Below are positions 1-5,160 of a DNA stretch of 7,006 nt, in pieces; the stretch's first letter is position 1, and each line of letters starts with the position of its first letter. Source of the stretch: JAFGIT01 sp016929465 [NCBI: Candidatus Coatesbacteria bacterium] (lineage in GTDB: Bacteria; B130-G9); the NCBI GenBank assembly GCA_016929465.1, contig JAFGIT010000216.1:1-7006 (forward strand), written 5' to 3'. The notes under the pieces were generated by a model. That model had not been told where the DNA came from, made no database searches, and saw only the letters and a program-made list of their open reading frames with translations. The position numbers and the translations under genes are program-made.

Positions 1-753
1 ATCAGTCCCTGGATGGGGTTTTATGTTGCCATTCGCACGATAATGCTCGAGGCTTGCTGGAATAACAAAGGCAAGCAGAATCTCGGCTTCTGCTTCTCAC
101 TCTTGCCAGCACTGAAGCGACTTTATTCGGGAAATAATTTGCGGGAAGCCGTGCAAAGGAACCTGTCAACATTCAACACAAATCCCTGTTTCTCGGGCTT
201 CATCGCCGGGGCCGTTATTGACCAGGAGGAGATGAGCCAGATTGAGGAAAATGCGCACCCATCGGGAATAGATAGGCTGAAGTCGATGTTGGGAGGCACC
301 TTTGGCGCGCTCGGCGATGATTTGATGTGGTTCTCGCTGAAGCCTTTTCTGGGCACGCTCGCGGTCCTCTTGTTTCTTCTAGGCTGTGAGTGGTCGTTCG
401 TTCTCATGGTCGCACTGTTCTCTGCGGCGAATCTGACGCTTCGGCTCAAAGGGGTTGCGCTGGGCCTGAAAGGTGTCCTGGCAATTCAGCAGTTTCTCCA
501 GAAATTGAGGCCTAGCCGGATTGCGACCGAGCTGAAGAGAGCCACTTGCGTCCTGCTGGGTGCCATAATTGGGATTATTATACTCGCTTCGCCTGAGCAG
601 AGAGCGACCTACACGTCCGGTTCCTGGATCTGGGCATTCTCGATCTTGCCTGTCGCAGCCATCAGCTTTTTGCTCAGGTCAAAGAACGTCTCGTCAGGGA
701 AGATCGGTGCAGGTCTCTCTGTGCTGCTCTTGGTCGGGATTCTGCTAAGTTGA
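1..753 (+). CDS. PTS system mannose/fructose/sorbose-family EIID component, 5' end uncertain
   Basis: This is the membrane subunit IID of a mannose-family phosphotransferase system; with IIC it forms the sugar channel fed by IIA/IIB. Counting from the ATG at 13, it shows the family landmarks in order: a W-N...QNLGF block (residues 16-26), LLPALKRLY (30-38), FNTNP (54-58) and GDDLMWFSLKP (101-111). Hydrophobic segments follow at about 112-144, 177-193, 204-222 and 231-245, typical of the IID C-terminal half. The frame is open to the window edge. E. coli ManZ has roughly 18 residues before the equivalent of GFYVAIR, and no Shine-Dalgarno precedes the ATG at 13, so the true start may lie upstream. 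From 13 it would be 246 residues, somewhat shorter than ManZ (about 283). The stop is TGA at 751-753, followed after 28 bases by HPr. IIC, IIB and IIA genes are expected just upstream (inference). Whether it transports sugar or serves a regulatory PTS cannot be told from this fragment. Confidence 0.9.
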   Translation: MSPWMGFYVAIRTIMLEACWNNKGKQNLGFCFSLLPALKRLYSGNNLREAVQRNLSTFNTNPCFSGFIAGAVIDQEEMSQIEENAHPSGIDRLKSMLGGTFGALGDDLMWFSLKPFLGTLAVLLFLLGCEWSFVLMVALFSAANLTLRLKGVALGLKGVLAIQQFLQKLRPSRIATELKRATCVLLGAIIGIIILASPEQRATYTSGSWIWAFSILPVAAISFLLRSKNVSSGKIGAGLSVLLLVGILLS

Positions 754-768
754 CTGCCCTGTATGCTC

Positions 769-773
769 AGGAG
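769..773 (+). promoter_or_regulatory. Ribosome binding site for the HPr gene
   Basis: AGGAG lies 8 bases upstream of the ATG at 782, within a purine-rich run (769-778). It decides the start: the in-frame TTG at 779 would be only 5 bases away. Starting at 782 also places the active histidine at residue 15 and the regulatory serine at 46, exactly the usual HPr numbering. Confidence 0.75.
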
Positions 774-781
774 AAGGATTG

Positions 782-1060
782 ATGCTGGAGAAGAAAGTCT
801 ATATCAAGGATGAGTTTGGCATGCACCTGCGGTCGATCATGACGCTGGTGGAAGCTGCTAAGGCCTTCGAAGCGAGCATTAGCGTGAGATTCGGCGATGA
901 GGTCGCTGACGGGAAGAGCCCTTGGGCTCTGCTTGCCCTCGGTGTCGTCGCGGGTAGCCAGATAACATTCTGTGTGGAAGGTCCAGACGAGAAGGACGCA
1001 ATGGCGAAGATGCTATATCTTGCGGAGAATGGCTTTACGCCTCAGGGAGGGGCCAAGTAA
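782..1060 (+). CDS. ptsH: HPr family phosphocarrier protein
   Basis: HPr is the small cytoplasmic protein that takes phosphate from Enzyme I and hands it to EIIA proteins. The 92-residue product has the usual length (about 85-90). The active-site histidine is His15 in G-M-H-L-R-S, and the second landmark is V-A-D-G-K-S with Ser46, the residue phosphorylated by HPr kinase in organisms that have one. The rest follows the HPr fold, including LLALGVVAGSQITF after Ser46 and a C-terminal helix with AMAKMLYLAENGF. The loop is unusual: the common G-L-H-A-R-P has Leu in place of Ala16 and Ser in place of Pro18, while His15 and Arg17 are kept. The gene sits 28 bases after EIID and 5 bases before Enzyme I, so it is co-transcribed with its phosphate donor. 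Ser46 conservation suggests an HPr kinase gene elsewhere, possibly upstream (inference). Confidence 0.93.
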   Translation: MLEKKVYIKDEFGMHLRSIMTLVEAAKAFEASISVRFGDEVADGKSPWALLALGVVAGSQITFCVEGPDEKDAMAKMLYLAENGFTPQGGAK

Positions 1061-1065
1061 GGCGG

Positions 1066-2823
1066 ATGAAGCGATTACTAGGAATAAAGGCATCACCGGG
1101 CATCGCGATAGGCCCGGCATTTGTGCTCGATCGAAGCCATCAGAAGGTCAGGAAGCGGGCAATACGGGAGAGCCGCATAGACCACGAGGTAGAGAAATTC
1201 CTTCGCGCGATCGAGAAGGCTCGAGATGAGGTCGAGCACATTCGTGCAAGCCTCGGAAGCGACAAAGCAAAGGAACTCTCGACGGTCCTGCAGACCCATG
1301 TAATGCTTCTGCACGACGAGGCGCTCAAAGAAGATGTGATAAAGATCATCCGCAACGAAAAGGTAAATGCCGCCTGGGCGGTCTCGAAGCACATCGGCCG
1401 ATTCAATGAAATGCTCGCGAATCTCGATAACGAGCACCTCTCCAGCAGAATAGCCGACCTGAACGATATCAAGAGCCGTCTGCTCCATAACCTCGGCGTC
1501 GATGCGAGGGTCTCTCGTCTCGATGAAGCGCCGGAAGGCTCAATCGTCGTAGCCCAGGACATAACTCCATCCGAGGCTGCGCAGATCGATACTTCCCGAA
1601 TCATCGGCTTCGTGACTGAACTCGGAAGCAGGACATCTCATTCCGCGATCATGGCAAGAACGCACGAGATACCTGCTGTCGTCGGAGCCACCGGAGTTCT
1701 TCAGGATATTCAGCACGGGACCAGGATGATCGTCGATGGCCTTTCGGGCAAGGTCTATATATCTCCCACCAAGAGGCACATCGAGGAATATCAGGCCAAA
1801 GAACGGGCGTTCAAATACTACGTCACCGAGCTACTTACCGCGGCAGACCTGCCTGCTGAAACAAGGGATGGCTTCAGAATAGCGATAGAGGCGAATATCG
1901 AATCACCGGCGGATATCGAGACCTCTCTGCTCCATGGGGCCATGGGGATCGGATTGTATCGGACCGAGTACCTCTTCATGGAGCGCAGACATATCCCGAG
2001 TGAAGAGGAGCATTACCAGGCATACAGATCAGTCGCGGAGCAAATAGCACCTTATTCGGCAACGATAAGGACAATCGATATCGGCGGGGAGAAACTATTC
2101 GACGCCGTTGACCTGCCGCCGCAGCGGAATCCAGCGCTCGGGCTGCGTGCAATTCGCCTGTGCCTCTCGAGGCCATATATGCTGAAGGATCAGATCAAGG
2201 GAATTCTCAGGGCCGGCATTTACGGCAACCTGAAGATCATGTTCCCCATGATAAGCGGCATCGAGGAGCTCAAGAGGGGCAAGGAAGTGATCGAAGAGTG
2301 CGCGAGAGAGCTCAAGAAGGACGGGATACCCTTCAATGCCGATATCGAGGTCGGAATCATGATTGAGATCCCATCAGCGGCTGTGACTGCAGACATACTT
2401 GCCACGGAATGTGATTTCTTTAGCATTGGGACTAATGACCTCATACAATATTCCATAGCAATCGACCGTGCGAATGAGGAAGTAGCGTACTTGTATGACC
2501 CGTTGCATCCCGCCATTCTCAGGATAATAAAAATGATAGTTGATTCTGCCCATGCCAAGAACGTTCGTGTGGGGGTATGTGGTGAGATGGCTGCGGAGCC
2601 TCTATATGTCTTAATGCTCCTCGGTCTCGGCGTTGATGAGCTAAGCATGAATCCGATAGCGATTCCGGCTGCCAAGAAGATTGTGAGGAGTTCGGAGCTC
2701 TCGGAAGCGCTCGAGATAGCTCGAAAGGCGCTATTCTTCGGCACCTCGGATGAGATCGAGGCGTATATCTATCGCGTGATGTCGAAGAGATTCCCCCAGG
2801 AGATAGCCTCTCTGGTCTTCTAA
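1066..2823 (+). CDS. ptsI: Phosphoenolpyruvate-protein phosphotransferase (PTS Enzyme I)
   Basis: Enzyme I autophosphorylates from phosphoenolpyruvate and transfers the phosphate to HPr, the first step of the PTS phosphorelay in the cytoplasm. The 585-residue product is close to the usual 570-590. It starts with the typical M-K-R-L-L-G-I-K-A-S-P-G-I-A-I-G. An N-terminal HPr-binding region (to about 145) precedes the swivelling histidine domain with GSRTSHSAIMAR, where His192 is the phosphorylated residue. A C-terminal PEP-binding barrel follows (about 255-560). Residues matching E. coli Arg296, Arg332, Arg358, Glu431, Asp455 and Cys502 are Arg299, Arg335, Arg361, Glu434, Asp458 and Cys505, all with a constant offset of three, so the enzyme looks fully active. 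The ATG lies 5 bases after the HPr stop; a weak AAGG (1059-1062) is close to it and a purine run (1044-1052) lies further upstream, so translation is probably coupled to HPr. The stop is TAA. No frameshift or missing block was seen. Confidence 0.98.
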   Translation: MKRLLGIKASPGIAIGPAFVLDRSHQKVRKRAIRESRIDHEVEKFLRAIEKARDEVEHIRASLGSDKAKELSTVLQTHVMLLHDEALKEDVIKIIRNEKVNAAWAVSKHIGRFNEMLANLDNEHLSSRIADLNDIKSRLLHNLGVDARVSRLDEAPEGSIVVAQDITPSEAAQIDTSRIIGFVTELGSRTSHSAIMARTHEIPAVVGATGVLQDIQHGTRMIVDGLSGKVYISPTKRHIEEYQAKERAFKYYVTELLTAADLPAETRDGFRIAIEANIESPADIETSLLHGAMGIGLYRTEYLFMERRHIPSEEEHYQAYRSVAEQIAPYSATIRTIDIGGEKLFDAVDLPPQRNPALGLRAIRLCLSRPYMLKDQIKGILRAGIYGNLKIMFPMISGIEELKRGKEVIEECARELKKDGIPFNADIEVGIMIEIPSAAVTADILATECDFFSIGTNDLIQYSIAIDRANEEVAYLYDPLHPAILRIIKMIVDSAHAKNVRVGVCGEMAAEPLYVLMLLGLGVDELSMNPIAIPAAKKIVRSSELSEALEIARKALFFGTSDEIEAYIYRVMSKRFPQEIASLVF

Positions 2824-2923
2824 TTGGTGAGTCTCAATGGATCTCCGGGGAGCTGGAGTTCGGTTCGCCCCCGCGTCAATCCCAGCCTGCGCTATCGACC
2901 CACTTCGGATTCCGGGTGATTGG
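2824..2923. other. Convergent intergenic gap, no clear terminator
   Basis: This 100-base stretch separates the 3' ends of ptsI (plus) and the glycosyltransferase gene (minus). Two weak inverted repeats are visible: CGGGG at 2846-2850 with CCCCG at 2869-2873, and GCTGG at 2852-2856 with CCAGC at 2882-2886. Both have long loops and neither is followed by a T-run on either strand. I see no convincing intrinsic terminator, small gene or promoter, so termination may be factor-dependent or lie inside the opposing gene. Confidence 0.5.
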
Positions 2924-4288
2924 CTACGCCAGCCCCAGATCCTCGATTGCGCGCCTCAATTCATCCGCGACGGTCCCGGAATCATCTTGGCCGCAGAGGC
3001 CGCCTGCGATGAGATTTGTCTCCTCATCGAGCCAGGATATCCTTTCATGAAGGGACCTCGCCCGCTTAGTAGCCGATTCAGGGCTCGATGTCACCTCCGC
3101 CACGACGTGCTTGTAGCCCGCAGCCGCTTGCTGGATGGAGTGTTCTCTCCTCACATATTCCCTGGCGGCGCTGCCTATCGATTCCCCTTCCTTGGGATTT
3201 GACCACAGGCGTCCCATCGCGGCTGCCAGGTCCTCAGACTCGGTCGGGGAATGCTCGACGAAGGTGCAGATTTCCGGAGAAAGGTGGCAGTTGTGGACCA
3301 ATCTCGTCGCAATGACCGGCCTCCCCAGAGACATCGCGGTGAGCATTGTCGCTGAAGTCTCTCGTATCTTATTGTTCCTCAGATTGAGAACGACATCCGC
3401 CGCGGCTATGCACATCAGGAAGGTCCGGTCTGTAACGTAATCCTTCAATATGACAGACCGATCAAGTCCGCGTCGCTCGATCATCGCCTTGATGTCAACG
3501 TTCGGATCCGGGGCGCCGACGAATAAGAGAATCGCATTGGGGTGTCTCTCCAGAAGTCTGGCGAAGCCGTCCAGAGCCACTTCAGGCTTCCGATGAGCGC
3601 CGGCGAAGCCAGGATGCAGCACGATGAACTTCCCGAGAGGCAGGTCGAGATTCCCTCTTGCTTGAGCCTTTTTGGGGACTTCCGAGTGCATCGGTATGCC
3701 CATGTTCAAGAGATATGCCGGCGTGCCGGGGATCGCTTCCTCAATGGCCTTCTTCACGTAGGGATTATGGACTATCGCGGCGCGGCTTTTGTGCAGCGCC
3801 AGCTCATTCATTGGGAAGATGTCGAGTAGGGGGCTAAACCGTCGGTCAGCGAGGATTAGTCGCGCAACCTCTGCCCCCCTACCAGCCCCGAGGCAGGCTC
3901 TGAGCTCTTCAGTGTAAGTGGCCTCGTCTCGCGTGGATCGCAGCATACTGGCTCGCGACGGGTGGAGATTGAAATCATGCAGCACGAGTATTCCGGGAAA
4001 ATTGAAGATGTAGTGATACATGAACCTGTGGTGCAGGTCGTTTCCCATCTGATAGACGATGGCGTCATATCTTCTGGCCTTGTGCATGTGCTCGAACCGC
4101 AGGTAATTGAATACTTCGGATCGAATTCGCGACGAGACGTCCTCCCGACTGTAGTCGTCGATGAACACATCTACGTCGATTAGCTTCTCGAGTTCTGGCA
4201 GAAGATGCTCGCAATAGTCCGATATACCCGAGCGGACGGGATGAAGCACGGCAAAAAAGGCAATTCTCAAAGCAGTATCACCACTCAA
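2924..4288 (-). CDS. Glycosyltransferase, family 4 (GT-B fold), ETS-motif type
   Basis: This is a probable cytoplasmic retaining glycosyltransferase moving a sugar from an activated donor onto a glycan, lipid or protein acceptor; the substrate is not deducible. The 454-residue protein begins with the GT4-like LRIAFFAVLHPVRSGISDY (residues 7-25). An N-terminal acceptor-side domain contains VYQMGNDLHHRFMYHY and LVLHDFNLH (78-109). The C-terminal donor-binding domain begins near FIVLHPGFAG (221-230), continues with LLFVGAPDPN (254-263), and ends in AADVVLNLR...RETSATMLTAMSLGRPVIAT (296-328). The classical EX7E motif is replaced by an R-E-T-S version (Glu310-Thr311-Ser312), as in a recognised GT4 subgroup. 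The final 55 residues or so form a charged helical tail beyond the catalytic fold. The TTG start overlaps the preceding TGA stop as TTGA (4285-4288), implying translational coupling; a purine-rich stretch precedes it but no strong Shine-Dalgarno. The start is moderately sure and the family firm. Confidence 0.88.
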   Translation of the reverse strand: MSGDTALRIAFFAVLHPVRSGISDYCEHLLPELEKLIDVDVFIDDYSREDVSSRIRSEVFNYLRFEHMHKARRYDAIVYQMGNDLHHRFMYHYIFNFPGILVLHDFNLHPSRASMLRSTRDEATYTEELRACLGAGRGAEVARLILADRRFSPLLDIFPMNELALHKSRAAIVHNPYVKKAIEEAIPGTPAYLLNMGIPMHSEVPKKAQARGNLDLPLGKFIVLHPGFAGAHRKPEVALDGFARLLERHPNAILLFVGAPDPNVDIKAMIERRGLDRSVILKDYVTDRTFLMCIAAADVVLNLRNNKIRETSATMLTAMSLGRPVIATRLVHNCHLSPEICTFVEHSPTESEDLAAAMGRLWSNPKEGESIGSAAREYVRREHSIQQAAAGYKHVVAEVTSSPESATKRARSLHERISWLDEETNLIAGGLCGQDDSGTVADELRRAIEDLGLA

Positions 4289-5160
4289 TCTCTCAAAATC
4301 AGTGAAAGGTCCATGTTGTAGATTGATGTCCTATTCGACCCATTATTGCCAATATCCGGCCAACTGATAATGGCTCGCGTTCTATGCTCCATTCGCTCGA
4401 TCGTGCAGTCGTCATCGCGAAATACCAGAGAGCCGTTCCCCTTTCCCGAGATGTGCGCGCGAGACTGACCGGCGCCCATTTCTCCATCGAACGTGGAAGA
4501 CAATGAGAGCGCGACGCCCCCGAAGAGCAAAGGGATATCCTTGACCGTGCACCGGTATTCAACCCGTCCCGGATCAATTCCAGAATTCGCTGTAAGCCCT
4601 GTACTCAGATCGGAGAGGCCGACCCAGCTATCGCCCTCTCTTATCTCGGTGGCGGGCAGACGAGGAAGGGAGTCCAGAACCGCCTCCAGAATCTGGAGCG
4701 CTGTGCCGCCAACATCTCCTTTCGCTTCTCTCTCGACGATGACTATCTCGCCGTGTTCCGTCATTCGAAACCTTATCGAAGGCAGAGATGATTTGCCGGA
4801 AGAATCGGAGATGAGGATGGAGTTGTGTGTGAGGTCCAGCCCCTGCAGGGCCAATTCCATGTCGAACCAGTCGGATTTCCTGCCGTAGCAGCGCCATAGC
4901 AATTCCCCTTCGGCTGAGAATCTCGATTCTGAGAGCAATGATGCGCTCGCATGTATCTTGTAATGCAGGGTTTTCGATACTTCGAATCCATATCGTAATC
5001 TCGCGCATCTCCAGCAGGAGATGCAGAATGAATTCGAAGTCAGGGCAACTGTCAAACTCAGAGCGAGCAGGAGGGAGGTGGCGGCGCTTCCTCTAATTCC
5101 TATAGGCCGGGGGGCCGACCTCCGTTCGGTTGCCAATGAGGTTCTGCCAGTCTGAGCCAA
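4285..5160 (-). CDS. Exported or membrane-anchored beta-rich protein of unknown function
   Basis: I do not recognise a specific gene. The 291-residue product has a basic N-terminal stretch (R13, R14, R18, R23), a hydrophobic segment (about 25-45) that reads as a signal peptide or anchor, then C-I-S-C-W-R-C (Cys46, Cys49, Cys52). The remainder is predicted mainly beta-strand: LRYGFEVSKTLHYKI (55-69), a block LPRLPATEIREGDSW (165-179), then V-E-Y-R-C-T-V and a final stretch ending in S-L-I-L-R-D. The 'strand, proline-rich turn, GDSW, strand' layout recalls DUF6263-like secreted beta-sandwich proteins, from memory only. The TTG start at 5160 is chosen because GGGAG lies 10 bases upstream and no better start precedes the hydrophobic segment; it makes the gene overlap the Kelch gene by about 68 bases. 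A later TTG at 5136 is possible but lacks a binding site. The stop overlaps the glycosyltransferase start. No canonical lipobox is present, so lipidation is doubtful. Confidence 0.75.
   Translation of the reverse strand: MAQTGRTSLATERRSAPRPIGIRGSAATSLLLALSLTVALTSNSFCISCWRCARLRYGFEVSKTLHYKIHASASLLSESRFSAEGELLWRCYGRKSDWFDMELALQGLDLTHNSILISDSSGKSSLPSIRFRMTEHGEIVIVEREAKGDVGGTALQILEAVLDSLPRLPATEIREGDSWVGLSDLSTGLTANSGIDPGRVEYRCTVKDIPLLFGGVALSLSSTFDGEMGAGQSRAHISGKGNGSLVFRDDDCTIERMEHRTRAIISWPDIGNNGSNRTSIYNMDLSLILRD

Noticed and set aside
779-781. TTG as the HPr start codon
   Set aside because: The ATG at 782 has a better-spaced AGGAG and gives the standard His15/Ser46 numbering.
1140-1604. 154-codon open frame on the minus strand inside ptsI
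   Set aside because: It lies wholly antisense to a fully conserved Enzyme I and is rich in Ser/Arg with no recognisable domain; a shadow frame.
2220-2744. 174-codon open frame on the minus strand inside ptsI
   Set aside because: It is antisense to the PEP-binding barrel of Enzyme I, with low-complexity Ser/Ile-rich translation and no family resemblance.
2846-2886. Inverted repeats in the convergent gap as a bidirectional terminator
   Set aside because: Stems are only 5 base pairs with loops of 18 or more bases, and there is no T-run on either side.
2837-3202. 121-codon plus-strand frame after ptsI preceded by a GGTGAG-like stretch
   Set aside because: Most of it is antisense to the glycosyltransferase 3' end, and the translation is Pro/Arg/Cys-rich without domain signals.
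4493-4888. 131-codon plus-strand frame antisense to the exported protein gene
   Set aside because: Its composition is that of a reverse-frame shadow, with no binding site or recognisable domain.
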